This document shows, in pieces, positions 24,190-35,128 of a DNA stretch of 64,000 nt. The notes beneath the pieces are model-generated. The model was not told where the DNA came from. It searched no databases and saw only the letters and a list, made by a program, of their open reading frames with translations. The stretch is from Saturnia japonica. Its lineage: Eukaryota; Arthropoda; Insecta; Lepidoptera; Saturniidae. The position numbers and the translations under genes were made by a program. The stretch spans positions 2,388,115 to 2,452,114 of the forward strand of contig CM065316.1 in NCBI GenBank assembly GCA_033032175.1, in the 5' to 3' direction. How positions within the stretch are numbered: the stretch's first letter is position 1; the number at the start of each line of letters is the position of its first letter.

Positions 24190-24480
24190 TTATCGTTGTA
24201 GGTTTACCGTTGTGGCCACAATCTCACCTGACCTTAAGTGACGATGTGGCCCAAAATGGTAGCACGACAAGCCTAGTGAACAAACTGGCTCTCAAATGCA
24301 GCTGCCGGTCGGAACACACCTATGATGTTTAGCGACAGATTTTCAACTTGAAGGTGGTAACTGGCCAGGAGGGCATTAGTAAAAGCTCTACCACCACGCT
24401 ATGATTACATCACGATGTTTTCCTCATTGAAGGGATTCGAATTCACGTCGATTGACACGAAGTCAAGAGCCAGCATTGCG
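24190..24480 (+). repeat. R10 repeat, longest copy
   Basis: ATCTCACCTGACCTTAAGTG, CGATGTGGCCCAAAATGG, GCACGACAAGCCTAGTGAAC, CAAATGCAGCTGCCGGTC, TTTTCAACTTGAAGGTGGTA and TACATCACGATGTTTTCCTC. Related pieces are at 4690, 14375/15040 and 23040. The class is unknown. Confidence 0.5.
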
Positions 24481-25261
24481 TTTTGGATTTGCATCTTAAT
24501 AAAGAAATAACACTATTACCTAAATAACTTTTATTGGTCTTACTAGTTATTTTATAAGGTGCTCACCTAAACGCTCTAAGCTAATAAGTCATAACTAGAT
24601 AACTTATACCTAGATATTAAATTGCGTCTTTTCTTGTTATTAAATCGGTAGCAAAACAGTAGGTAGCCCTTTAGCATTATGGTTGCCAACCACAAATACC
24701 ATATTTTACGTATAGCACGAACAATATTATATAATTGTTATTATCGTTAAATAAACTCCCATGCTAATGTTAATCTTTCTGGCAATGAAAACGATAAAAC
24801 CTTGCTTATCCAATAACACAAAAATGATGTGTAATAAGTTAAAAAAAACAACTAAAACTATATATTTGATCTTTTTCAACAAACAGTGGCCGCCCTAACT
24901 GGCATTACTGTTGGCGTGAGAAATAAACACCGGTTGGTACCCATGAATAGTTGTAGTGCTGAGCGTAATGCGTATTATAAAAAATTCAACACTAAACTAA
25001 AAGTGGACAGATTCAGAAATATTCCTAGGACTCTATTAAAAATACTGTAGTATGAAATAAACAATACTTTGGACTTTTAAATTAAATCTGATGGAATACC
25101 AAAAGAGGTAGAGGGAGGAGACGGCTGAATAGATATAGCAAGAATAGCAGCAGTGTTTTTGAAGTTATATCACTTTTGTCGCGTTTAGTAATGAGTTTAA
25201 TTGAGAAGTTGCGCGCGCATCATGTGACGGAAGTATGACTTTATAAAGCTTAACGATCCCG
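24481..25261. other. AT-rich sequence, nothing recognised
   Basis: No genes or repeats assigned. Confidence 0.45.
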
Positions 25262-25550
25262 AAGCACATTACTGATTTACCGGACAACTATTTCAAAGAC
25301 CATGTCAAGCAAGTTTTACTGTCAAGAAGTTATAATAGGGTGGATGATTATGTGAATGATAGTGATGTCTGGAAGTGACTCCCTCTCTGTGCATCCACTA
25401 AATTATTATTAATGTTTTATATTATTATAACAATTTCTTACCGGTTCTTCTCGATGTTTGGGATATTTTCCGAACCGGCAGTAGTGTTTTGACGTTCATA
25501 AGAGCCTTCTTAGGGCCTAAATTGAATAAAGATTTTTTGATTTTGATTTT
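25262..25550 (+). mobile_element. J1 LINE, 5'-truncated 3' end
   Basis: The coding end reads KHITDLPDNYFKDHV, LLSRSYNRVDDYVNDSDVWK and stop (about 25377) without a break. The 3' UTR follows with GGTTCTTCTCGATGTTTGGG, GACGTTCATAAGAGCC, TAAATTGAATAAAGA and a TTTTGATTTTGA tail. It is the best-preserved C-terminus of this jockey-like family in the window. Confidence 0.8.
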
Positions 25551-27260
25551 GAACACGTGTACCAAAAGCGGGATCACATTTTTCGAGTTACTTTTGTTTT
25601 AATACGTCTTAACTTGTTACATGCGTACATAACACAAACATTTTTTTAAACATATATTTATAATGTATGTGTTCCAATTATATTGCATCACAATGTAAGC
25701 AGAGATATTGACATTTAAATAGTCATAATAGCAATTACGTAATGAAATCCACAATTGCGCAATTTCTCGTTGATAAGTGTACGTACAATGTATATAATTT
25801 TGTTAAATTACGTTGATCACTTTATTTTCCTTGTCACGTTCAAATCCTATATTCATGTTAAAAATGATCTAATCCAGGAAATAAATATACACGCGCCATC
25901 GGATACGTGGGAAAGCTGGTTTCTCTATAAAACCGAGACAAAAAGTACCTATTTTCTCTACATTTCTACAATGTAACATTCAAAATATTATGTGTAACCT
26001 TTTCTTGCTCATGACTTGACTACAGTACTGTATGTTTCTAGAATATGATCTTATATGACGCAAGTGGCAACTGGCTATGATGTACCAACTAAAATGTTTG
26101 TTGATAATTACGGCCCATCGTAATTTATAGAAAACCATAAGGGTCAAAGCCCTAGTCTCTACGAGGTTACCTACCCTACATAGAACTAAGTTCAATCTAA
26201 GTAAGGAATATTTTATGAAGCACTGCAATTTTTTTATAAAAAATGAAAATTGGCCATAATTTATTTTATGAAATTGTGTCAGTGATATTATTATATGATA
26301 TTAAAAATAAACTGGCAAATGGAAATATTAATACGAGGTTGAAGAGTTGATCTGATCGTGTGATTGGCATTCAGAAGCTCGCTCTGATAACGAGGCGCTA
26401 AGTTTTCTATTTATTTATTTATTATATTACTCAGCAAGCTATCACTTATCACATATCTAGTTCGAACGCAACGTGTACTGACACATGCTAGCACTGGTAC
26501 TTTACAATAATGAAATGCTGATTTATAAAGAACACCATTACCACCTTGAATCCTTCTGCTGTTAGTGTGATACTTCAACCCATCAAGAACCCCCCCCCCT
26601 GCCCCTGACTCCCATCCTGGATTCGTTCACGGAAAGTGCCATGTCGCGCTACTTACGTATGTACATATGCATATATAATACATAGCTATCTGTACAGTTA
26701 ACGTACATAAATATTGCCCACGTTCACTATAATGCTTACGTCAGAGGAAAATTGAAGAACTTATGTACCATTTACACACAGTAAAGGTATTACTTACTTG
26801 TAGTTCGTTATACGTGTGTTTTGATAATTGGGTCAATTCATATTCTGTATTTTTCGTTTTTATTATACGAAAATTTTGAATTTTGTTCTATGTAACAACA
26901 ATGAAAGTTAACCAAATTTCAACGTCCAATATGTATAATAACGTAACTCATTTAAAAAATGGTTTTTAGACGAGTAGCCGTTTTAAATAATTTATCATGA
27001 AAAAGAAATTATTCGAATTTCGAACTCGAATTTGATGATACAAATTATGTAAATTGGACAATACATATTTTTAAAGTTATTTCCTAATCAATATTTGTGA
27101 CTTGTAAATAAGTAATTAATTAAACATATTTTTTATTAACGATTAAGTATCATTTTAGTCGAATAATAATGGATCTATTATTAGAGTAGAGGTAAGCTAT
27201 ATAGTAAAGCTCAAATGTAATTTTTTTTCTGTATTTGCTAAGCGTATAATTGCATTTTAT
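25551..27260. other. 1.7 kb AT-rich, nothing recognised
   Basis: Short open frames only. A C-rich tract lies at about 26590-26600. No repeat match was found. Confidence 0.45.
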
Positions 27261-27265
27261 TATAT

Positions 27266-27590
27266 CTAGCAGTCGCCCAATGATCGAAATTCGACCAGCG
27301 ACTTTTTTATCATAGACTAATTTCTGTTTGACATTTGCAGTATTCATGAACTTTTCATTGAGTGACAATGTGAACATTTTGGGGGGTCTAAGTTCAATGG
27401 CACTGGTAGCGTTAGGATTCCCAGTATTAATTTATTTAATTTAATATATTAGTAAAGGATACTATAGATACATTTTAGCTTTCTGCGCTCCTTCTCCATA
27501 TAAACTTTACCCATGCCAAATCTGAAATTCTTCCGTGCACGCAATACGCTTAGAAAAGGGTGGAAGTTATTGCTTCACGTATTAATATAA
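27266..27590 (-). mobile_element. HelA Helitron
   Basis: The minus strand runs from ATATTAATACGTGAAGCAAT near 27590 to the hairpin GGTCGAATTTCGATC and CTAG at 27269-27266. The following base is A rather than T. A 75-codon frame lies over it but is not a gene. Confidence 0.75.
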
Positions 27591-28200
27591 TGATTATTGA
27601 AGTTACAATGTTATTCATAATGGGTGTCAACATTAAGGTTAAAGAATCACATTTTAAAGAAATGTTTTTAGTACTGATTGATTACTATACGAAGTGTGTA
27701 GTTAGGTAAAATATGCTGGTACATAACAACCTCCAGAAGTACAAATATAAATGACCTCAGAAATGCTCTCCTTTTCCGAGGTTAAAGGTGACCATGTTAT
27801 GCAGTGACCTTTTTACTTGAAACTGACTTCGAAACGCGTGCGTCACATATTAGGTCAATATGCGAATATAGATTTAGTTATTAACCACATTAAAAATAGC
27901 AAGTACTTACCTAATAATCGACAATAAATTAACGCATATAATTGCCTTAGCTCAATACATCATTACATTTAAAACACTGACATACAATTGTTAATTCATA
28001 TAATTGTTATTGCTATATAAAAATAGACTGAAACAACACTCGTTATTTTACATAATAAAAATAAATTATATGCCCACACTGACAACTTAATTGAACGAAA
28101 GTGATTTTATAGCGAAAAACTATTTACGATGTCTCCAAAAGATACTTGACGCATTGTTCAATAAACAACAAAACATGGAAACCAAGTCACAGTATCTTAC
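27591..28200. other. AT-rich sequence, nothing recognised
   Basis: On the minus strand CGATTATTAG followed by GTAAGTACTT near 27905 is a juxtaposed acceptor/donor-like string. It lacks a good pyrimidine tract. Confidence 0.4.
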
Positions 28201-28201
28201 G

Positions 28202-28381
28202 CTGGCCACACACGCTACGGTTTACCTGTGCAGTTATTAAGATTGTGCATCGGCTGATGCAGATTCGAAAATCAATTTCTTTGAGTGACAACGTACAGTG
28301 AACCATTGCGTGTCCACGCATACGGCGGCGTACGGTCGGCACAGGTAAATCACTCCGGTAGACCGTAGCGTATGTAGCCGG
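28202..28381. mobile_element. 180-bp foldback, probable MITE
   Basis: CTGGCCACACACGCTACGG at the left end and CCGTAGCGTATGTAGCCGG at the right end pair over 27 bases with five mismatches. The interior is CpG-rich, in contrast to the AT-rich flanks. I see no clear target duplication and cannot assign a superfamily. Confidence 0.6.
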
Positions 28382-29220
28382 ATTTAGAAATCGCATTGAT
28401 AAAAATTTAAATTTTAAAAAAGCGTGTTAATAACTGATCATGTGAAAAGATATTTATAGTAAACGACAACGAATTAAGTCAGACCCCAAAAACGTCCGAT
28501 ATACATAAAACAAACATGACATAAAGAAAATACATTATACATAAAAAACGGTTATAAAATTACTAAATGCCGGCAGTTAAAAAGTCATATAAGTAAGTCA
28601 GTAACCGGACAGACTAAGTCTATACGTCGCGTCGTCTCATGGACCGTTATCGTAAAAGACAGATTATTTCGTAAACTACCAGACGCCTTTAATTAAAAAA
28701 TACATATTTAAAAATACGAAATCCAAACTACCTATAATATATTTTAACTTTCATGAATATTATTCAAATTTAGATACGATTAATCGGTTTCATATGTATC
28801 GCGGACTGCAACTTTCAACCTTGTATGGAGACTGTTAAAACACGTTTTAGCCCAACCGATACGACGTCTCGACGAAAACGACATATTTACGGTAAATATA
28901 TTTATAAACACACATAAAAAGTTTATTTTAAACATGGATATGTTAATCTTCCGGGTCTTTATTGTTAGCTTTTATAGCCAATGCTACAAAGAATCTTAAT
29001 TTTTGAGATAGCTGTAAAATGGTATCATGATGCTGCGAATGGACAATGGTCAGCTGAAGTGAAATTTGTAAAAAAAGGAATAATTTTATAAATCATCATG
29101 CAGCACACAAATCAACAAAGGAATCTTAAACTGGATTTCACTTATTTTGCTGGTTGGTAGAACACGACAACTGTGTTTAAGTGGATTGTGACCACCATTA
29201 TACCTGGTGTACCACCAGCC
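28382..29220. other. AT-rich sequence, nothing recognised
   Basis: No coding or repeat features were found. Confidence 0.45.
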
Positions 29221-29224
29221 TTAG

Positions 29225-29490
29225 TGACTCACTGAGATGTGTCACGTTCCAGGATTCCATGATCAGACAGTGTATATTCGACTGGTTCCCAACCACCTCG
29301 CACATGGTGATAAGCCTATCAGTGTCTTTCTAATGGCTTGTCTCGTTTCGGGATCAGCCAGTGTATAATCCTGTTGCCGAGAGACTTAAAAGCTGGCATG
29401 ACAGCGCCGACCGGCGAAGAATTATTGATCTCTCGGTGGTCATCGTTGTTTTGAATTGTACTATACATACCATCAGACACAGATTCGCAC
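29225..29490 (+). repeat. R3 interspersed repeat, longest copy
   Basis: GTGACTCACTGAGATGTGTC, TGATAAGCCTATCAGTG, CGTTTCGGGATCAGCCAGTG, GGCATGACAGCGCCGACC, TGATCTCTCGGTGGTCATCG and CATACCATCAGACACAG. Partial copies are at 21600, 32405 and 63250. Confidence 0.6.
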
Positions 29491-29804
29491 AGGCATCGAT
29501 TTAGGCAAACTTTAGAATGGCTCTATAGCCAATGATTAAATTTGTTACTAAAAAAAAATAGATTGTCTCGCATAGTGTAAAAGGTTTTATCCGTTCTAAG
29601 ACATACAAAGCCTTGACGGAAAGGTGACCGAGACTTGATAGATGTTGATAGGTGTGTCCCAGATGTGTAGGAAAACCTCGACAAGAATATACAGCGTAAT
29701 CAACGAGCAATACAAATTATCTCGGATTTGCTGATAACAATTTAAAAACTTGAAATCATTGATAACCGAGCGAACGTTGCGACTGTCTAAGAAAATGTCA
29801 CTAT

Positions 29805-30125
29805 AAAAGCTTGTAGAGAGGCAATTTACAAAAATTAACGACCCAAGCGAGATTCTTTCAAAACTTTTTCAGTCCCTTCATGAATAACCCCATACTGCAA
29901 TCCCTTGAGAAAACCTCAGCAGAGTTTATTCCAAGCCCGGAATGGTTGTGGAAGGAAACTCCTCTGAAACCGGACTGTCTGCTGCGGCGGTTTAGGCTCC
30001 AACGTGCGAGGATGAACTCCCTGGCAATGGCGAGCGGTGCGGTAGTCGAAAGTAGCTGGAGACGTCATATCGGACAATTCTTCGGAACAAAAGCTATTAT
30101 ACAAATGGTAGTAGAATACACACAA
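29805..30125 (-). pseudogene. Jockey-like LINE ORF2 C-terminal relic
   Basis: The minus-strand translation gives DYRTARHCQGVHPRTLEPKP, TVRFQRSFLPQPFRAWNKL, a stop, then GVIHEGTEKVLKESRLGR. The order RTxRFxxSFLP-xxxxWNxLP, then FK-like and V-L, is the usual end of jockey/R1-group ORF2 proteins. The stop replaces the usual Pro-Glu after WNKL, so it is dead. A 104-codon plus-strand frame over the same bases is its shadow. Confidence 0.65.
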
Positions 30126-30339
30126 GGAGGCAAATTTCTTATTCTATATAAAACACTAACTACAAAGTGTTGTGTCCTTCCTGGTAATCAGTAACTCTGA
30201 CGACTTATTGGAAACATTCTAAAGGAAAACACACTTGAATAATTTTGTCTGTCAACGGTTTTTCGTCTATACCAGTTATTTTTACCTTTCAAACTTAGTA
30301 TATTATTATAATTGTTTTATATTAACACTTTTATATAGT

Positions 30340-30475
30340 TGAAAAAAAAGAAGATAAACCCGATCCAGTTTCTTACCGGTTCTTCTCGATGTATGGGATG
30401 TTTTCCGAACTGGCAGTAGTGTTTTGACGTTCATAAGTGCCTTTTTAGGGCCTAAATTGAATAAAGATTTTTTGA
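30340..30475 (+). mobile_element. J1 LINE 3' UTR
   Basis: TTACCGGTTCTTCTCGATGT, TGTTTTCCGAACTGGCAGTA, TTTTGACGTTCATAAGTGCC and AAATTGAATAAAGATTTTTT. No coding part is left. Confidence 0.7.
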
Positions 30476-31490
30476 TACAGTAATTTAAGAATACTATAGT
30501 ACTACTACAATATTGAAAACTAAAAGAAAATATACCATCGACACAAAGCATAACATGGTGGTAGAGTATTTTTCAAGACCCACCTGACGTTATACCCTCA
30601 AGTTGAAAAACTACCGCCAAGAACCTATAGGTGTGTTCCGGCAACTACACTTGAGAGCGATTACCTCTTTCAGATTAATTCGTTACCAACTAAAGCCACT
30701 TTACCGCGTAACTTTAGGTAAGATTTTGATCAAATGCTACACCTATAAAAAAACAAAAAGGACACAACTGCTCATTTTCTGTAAAAAAGAAATCAGTTGA
30801 TAACCGTACGGCTCGTTAACGTTAACAATTAGAACATAAGGATCAAGTTGTAAATGCAAGTGACGATTCCAGGTTATGTTTTTATTGCAAGATACCGACG
30901 CAGCGCCAATTGTGAACGCGGCAGAAATATTAAATGGCTTGCAATTTTTCACGGCTGCCGGTCGGAGATCGAAAGCGCACTACTATGAATTTCGAAGCGT
31001 CGCGTCGTCTACGAATTTTAATATACCTACACACACCACTTAGTTGATTAAATTTCTTTCGCCACATATGCGTTTATTTGCATAAAATCTAAACTATAAA
31101 TTAACGTTGTATAATTTTAATTTAACTCTAATACAGTAATAAAAACAAACGATTGCCAAAAAAAAACGTTAATAAGCATATCGAATTTCTTGCTGACTTT
31201 TCTAGAAAACAGAAACAGCACACAACAGATTTTTCGCAGTGGATGAGTTTGTAACCTTCGTGATTTTTTTTATTAGGGCGTAAATTGAATAGTGAATGTA
31301 TTCGATTATAGTTTCGTCTATCCAATTACTAGTGTTATCATTACCATCTTAATTACAAAATGGTTTCGCTGAAGATTAGATAAAAGAACATGCAATGTAA
31401 CCCCTAAGTTAGACATTGTATTTCTATTAATTAATAGAAACTTCTAGTGATCGGCAACAGATAGAAAAACGAAATGATTACGTAATTGCA
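30476..31490. other. Non-repeat sequence with CpG-rich patch
   Basis: About 30890-31015 is rich in CpG (GACGCAGCGCC, GTCGCGTCGTCTACG). No coding frame stands out. A J1-like scrap, TTAGGGCGTAAATTGAATAG, lies near 31275. Confidence 0.35.
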
Positions 31491-31491
31491 T

Positions 31492-31505
31492 GTTGCCATG
31501 GCAAC
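31492..31505. promoter_or_regulatory. Perfect X-box palindrome (RFX-type site)
   Basis: GTTGCCATGGCAAC is a perfect 14-bp palindrome matching the known X-box bound by RFX transcription factors, which switch on ciliary genes in sensory neurons and sperm of many animals. A CpG-rich stretch follows directly (GATCGCGACCCGGCCGC). The nearest open frame, at 31788, starts 283 bases downstream. The motif can occur by chance, so function is an inference. Confidence 0.45.
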
Positions 31506-31787
31506 GAAGCACGATCGCGACCCGGCCGCACAACCAACGTACGCTACGTTCACGACGAAGAGAAATGATCAAATAGGAACTAATTGGTAAACACGAAACC
31601 GCGTTTAGGAATGTTTATATTGTTTAGAAAAATTATTTGCTAAGATTCGTTTTATTTCACAGTATAGGTTAGATATCGATGCTTGTTCTAGTCCAGTAGT
31701 TATTTAAAAAACTCTGTTCATTTATAAAAATATAAAAATTATGCAGCTGATGAATAAAACTCAGGAAATATATATTATAATAATACG

Positions 31788-32042
31788 ATGTACTTTATAT
31801 ACGCGAACATTGTACAAGAGCATATATTTAAGAGGAAAGCGATCGGTAAGTCATTTGAAGAATGGATTTTAACAGAAATCTATTGCTGTCGCGCTATACC
31901 GTGTAACCAAATAGAACGCGAGAGAAATCTTCGATTCGGAATAATTAAACTTATTAAAAAAATAGACGAAACCAAAATCTCATCAAATAATCATGTTTCT
32001 TCCGCTATAACTGAACCGACTTTTTTTTACACAAATATTTAA
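31788..32042 (+). CDS. Possible small intronless protein, 84 residues, unknown
   Basis: I do not recognise this protein. The frame starts at ATG after an AT-rich leader and reads with mixed, fairly protein-like composition (KAIGKSFEEWILTEIYCCR, QIERERNLRFGIIKLIKKID). It ends TAATAA, and AATAAA follows about 130 bases later near 32173. It lies outside every repeat I could identify. A perfect X-box sits 283 bases upstream. There is a GTAAGT within it at about 31844, so it could instead be an exon ending there. No homologue comes to mind and the length alone is not significant. It may be a chance frame. Confidence 0.25.
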   Translation: MYFIYANIVQEHIFKRKAIGKSFEEWILTEIYCCRAIPCNQIERERNLRFGIIKLIKKIDETKISSNNHVSSAITEPTFFYTNI

Positions 32043-32404
32043 TAATGAATTTAGCAATAATGCGTATTTAATTCTCTTTTATTACTTTATATTCGTCAAA
32101 ATTTTTGCAGGGTGTCTGATAACCATTTTAAGATGATATTAGTTCTTATAATAATTAATTTATGGATTAAAAAATAAAGCATAGCAACGTGGTAACAACA
32201 GTTATAAAATGGTATAAAAATTTTATATCTGGCGGATAAAACAGAGCAATATGTTTGTTAAGTAAACCCATCTGCGTTTCCTCTTACGGAGGTAAAAACT
32301 TAACTTAACTGACAGATACTGAGACATGCTGTGTGGTAAGAAATGACAATTTTGTCCGACCACGCGACACACGACCACCATACAAATGTAACATCTACCA
32401 TACG

Positions 32405-32625
32405 AGCACGTTTAGACGTGACGCGTTCCGGGACCAGCTGGTGTATAATGCAGAAATCTGGGGATCTGTATCCAACCGAGTAGCGACCTCCATTGGCATG
32501 GCGATAAATCCGATACAGTATCCAGATTTGAGAAGCTTGCAGGACAGCATGACAGCGACAACCTGTAAGGTTGCCGTTCTTTTTGGATTGCACTATGGTT
32601 GCCATCAGACACAGTGCTAACGTAC
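32405..32625 (+). repeat. R3 interspersed repeat
   Basis: ACGCGTTCCGGGACCAGCTG, GTGTATAATGCAGAAATC, AGCATGACAGCGACAACC and TTGGATTGCACTATGGTTGC-CATCAGACACAG. Frames of 95 and 130 codons on opposite strands arise from it and are not genes. Confidence 0.55.
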
Positions 32626-33013
32626 TAACTAAAGGAACTAACGTACATGGAACGAACATGAAAACAGAATGATGAGAAAGGGGGTTAACCAAAAATGATG
32701 TTTTAATTTTACTGACTACGAAGGAGTTTTAAATTTTTCTCTTGGAGTTATTTCTTGGATTGCGATGATGAGAAATAAATTATATATAAAAAGAAACGCA
32801 AAAACATTTAAAAAAGATTACAGTTCAGAATATGGTCCCTTCCAATTTTTTGGGTTCTCATTGTAGGTACTCTGTCGCATGACGATTTTAATAAACGAAA
32901 TTGTTGTCTGCACCGGAAAAAAGCTTTAAAAACGAATATATATTTTAAAAAAGGCTATCAAACATAGTCTCGAAACCCAAAAACAACGCTCCACTGATCT
33001 GTTTAATATATTA
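32626..33013. other. AT-rich sequence, nothing recognised
   Basis: No features assigned. Confidence 0.45.
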
Positions 33014-33430
33014 CTAGCTGTAACCTCACGGTTTCACCCGTGTGGCTTATTGTTATTCTCACTTACCGCACTTGTCTACAGCTGTAGACAAATGCAATAC
33101 AGGTATGCGCTTGGCTTCGATCTTACCTGATGGTAAGTGAAGAAGAGGCCGACGATGTATCGCGCTTATCTATTAAATGCCTATTCACTCTTCGCTTGAA
33201 GACTCCCAAGTTATAGGTGGATGGGAAAACAGACGTCGGGAGTGACGTTTATAGTCACTGCTCCGCTCTCCAGGATCGTAGCGTGAAATTATATAGTATA
33301 TAACCTTCCTCAATAAATACGATATAGGATGCAAAAACAATTACACGAATACGACTGGTGGTACTAGAGACTAGCGCCTTCAAACAAACAAACATTCTCT
33401 TGAACTCTATAATATTAAATATAATATAGA
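33014..33430 (-). mobile_element. HelB Helitron with intact termini (417 bp)
   Basis: On the minus strand it starts TCTATATTATATTTAATATT directly after A and ends GTTACAGCTAG directly before T, so the insertion is between A and T. Internal landmarks are TTTGTTTGTTTGAAGGCGCT, TATTGAGGAAGGTTATATAC, TTCACGCTACGATCCTG and GAGCGGAGCAGTGAC, with ACGGGTGAAACCGTGAGG before the end. The middle (about 33105-33230) contains ACCTGATGGTAAGTG, a phrase usual in lepidopteran retroposons, so a small insert may be nested. There is no transposase. Confidence 0.8.
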
Positions 33431-33544
33431 TACGAGCAAATATAATAAATGGTTTTATCACACGTCCCCAACGCTGACGGCCTAGAAAAACTAAACGATT
33501 CTGCATCGACAGTCTGGTTTCGCGTAACAACAGTCAGAGAGCAA

Positions 33545-33740
33545 TAACCCAATGAAATCCTATTGGCTATTAGTGTAAGTTCACGTGAAAAGCACGAACG
33601 CAGTGCGCGACAGAGCGAACGCGGGCCGCGGCATCGACACACCTACTACGAATTTGCGATCGCAACACGCGAGATTATCACGGTTTCCATCGCTACGTCG
33701 AATCTCATTAACCATTCCATATCGCTGCACCATAGAGCGT
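33545..33740. promoter_or_regulatory. CpG cluster with CCAAT and E-box motifs
   Basis: CCAAT at 33549-33553 and its inverse ATTGG at 33562-33566 stand 13 bases apart. A palindromic E-box, TTCACGTGAA, is at 33580-33589. By eye more than twenty CpG fall in the next 170 bases, far above the flanks. It lies between a HelB and a HelD Helitron but is not part of either. It could be a promoter, possibly a Pten 5' region because it is upstream on the minus strand, or another unnamed foreign element. Overlapping frames of 63-84 codons on both strands look like products of the GC content. Confidence 0.35.
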
Positions 33741-33769
33741 GTTATCTTGCATAAAACTCACCGTCTCTC

Positions 33770-34074
33770 TGTCTGTCTGTATGATCTTTTTACGCGAAAA
33801 CCATTTATCCGATTGACATGTTGTTTTTTTCATTCATAGCTCGACTATCTGGCCAGGATATAGAATGTATTTTCTAGGATAAAGTAATATTCGAAATAAG
33901 CAGTGACGATAATGGTGAATAGAGTCGGAAAAAAATCTACAAAAATGCCAATGACAGCATATATGTAACCTATCTACCTTCTATGATCATGATCACCCAC
34001 AATAATCATTATTGTCTTTAAAATAACAGGCGGGCGACCGTCATAGGTGGGAGCGGAGCCGCGCGCACAGCTAG
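33770..34074 (+). mobile_element. HelD Helitron, 3' end intact
   Basis: (TCTG)n near 33768, then ACGCGAAAACCATTTATCC, ATGCCAATGACAGCATATA, AACAGGCGGGCGACCG and GCGCGCACAGCTAG directly before T. The CTAG terminus with T flank fits Helitron insertion. The 5' terminus is not clear. Confidence 0.6.
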
Positions 34075-34144
34075 TGACTTTATATTATATTTGAGTCTGT
34101 AATCATGTTACAAATTCATAGACATACTGACGTGTTTACGTCAA

Positions 34145-34210
34145 ACGTTTAGAGTAACAAACTAATACTATTTTAGTTTAAAAATAGTATTTGTTTGTTA
34201 CTCTATACGT
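34145..34210. ncRNA. Near-perfect 66-nt hairpin, miRNA-precursor-like
   Basis: Arms 34145-34174 and 34181-34210 pair at 28 of 30 positions around a 6-base loop (AGTTTA). The arm begins ACGTTTAGAGTAACAAACTA. The size and near-complete pairing are those of a miRNA precursor or a very small foldback element. Bases are AT-rich. I do not recognise a known miRNA, so an RNA product is only a possibility. Confidence 0.35.
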
Positions 34211-34905
34211 TCTTAAACTATTAATCCTATTGCATGAAACTTTGATGAGTTGTTGTACGCATGCCTATGAAGATTTCTATATTATTATAATCAGCTTACA
34301 ACAGATGGCGTGCAACTTGCTTCGTCATCCATACAACTAACAACTAGAATGGATTCTAAAGTCAACCAGTGATAATACAGTGAAAGAATTTTTAAACTTG
34401 GACTACTGGTCTCTGGAAATTATCTCCAGCAAACACACAAACTTTATCTCTTTTAAGAAGTATAGATGTATACTAATTTATTTAATCTTTCAAATTCTAG
34501 GCTGATGTCGTTTCTTTTATCATGATAACGAGGTCGTCTTGATAAATATATAACTATTGAATGAAGAATTCTTTTTATATTTCTAGCATGTTTGCAATAC
34601 CTACCAATACAGATCAATGAAACAATGAAGAAAGGAAAAATTGGTGCTGGTCCGCGCCGACACGCAACTGTAGATTTACTTTTTAAGAACGATTATCATG
34701 GAATATATACAAGAGGCAATGTTAAATTATTAATATGATACATTTATATGTATAACATTATTGATATATATCCTTATTTCCGTAGACAAGTCCTTTGAGT
34801 ATTCGCATATGTATGAATGCATGTGGAGGGGCAACATAATTATCTTTTCGCTTTTTGTTAATATTCGATTTTGCTCCTCATCTAATTTACGTACCCCGAG
34901 CGATT
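34211..34905. other. AT-rich sequence, nothing recognised
   Basis: No features assigned. Confidence 0.45.
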
Positions 34906-34909
34906 AATG

Positions 34910-35128
34910 AAAAACGAAAACCGACTTCAATGATTTTGAAGAGTTCGCTGCTGTATCATCGAAGTTAAAGGTCCAATGCCAATGAAATTAAAATGGTACC
35001 ACCCTTAAGATATCCCCTATACAACAAAAAAATAATCATCCAAATCCGTGCATAAACAAAGAAATTATAGCTGAAAAAAAAACATTCGAATTGAGTAAAG
35101 TCCGTCTCTTTTTGAAGTCGGTTAAAAA
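34910..35128 (+). mobile_element. CCGACTTCAA element, best-preserved copy
   Basis: It opens with AAAACCGACTTCAATGATTT and closes with TTTGAAGTCGGTTAAAAAT, so the ends are inverse complements over about 12 bases (AACCGACTTCAA). The core has CGAAGTTAAAGGTCC, GCCAATGAAATTAAAATGG, TAAGATATCCCCTATACAA and CATTCGAATTGAG. There is no coding sequence. It is probably a non-autonomous DNA transposon. Other copies: 795, 4116, 9675, 22550, 35692, 62583. Confidence 0.75.

Noticed and set aside
29880..30194. A 104-codon plus-strand gene
   Set aside because: The opposite strand carries a recognisable jockey-like ORF2 C-terminus, so this frame is its shadow.
32300..32692. A 130-codon minus-strand gene
   Set aside because: It overlaps the R3 repeat and an open plus-strand frame. 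Other R3 copies do not keep the frame.
33415..33839. Protein-coding exons in the CpG cluster
   Set aside because: Frames are open on both strands at once, which reflects high GC content rather than coding.
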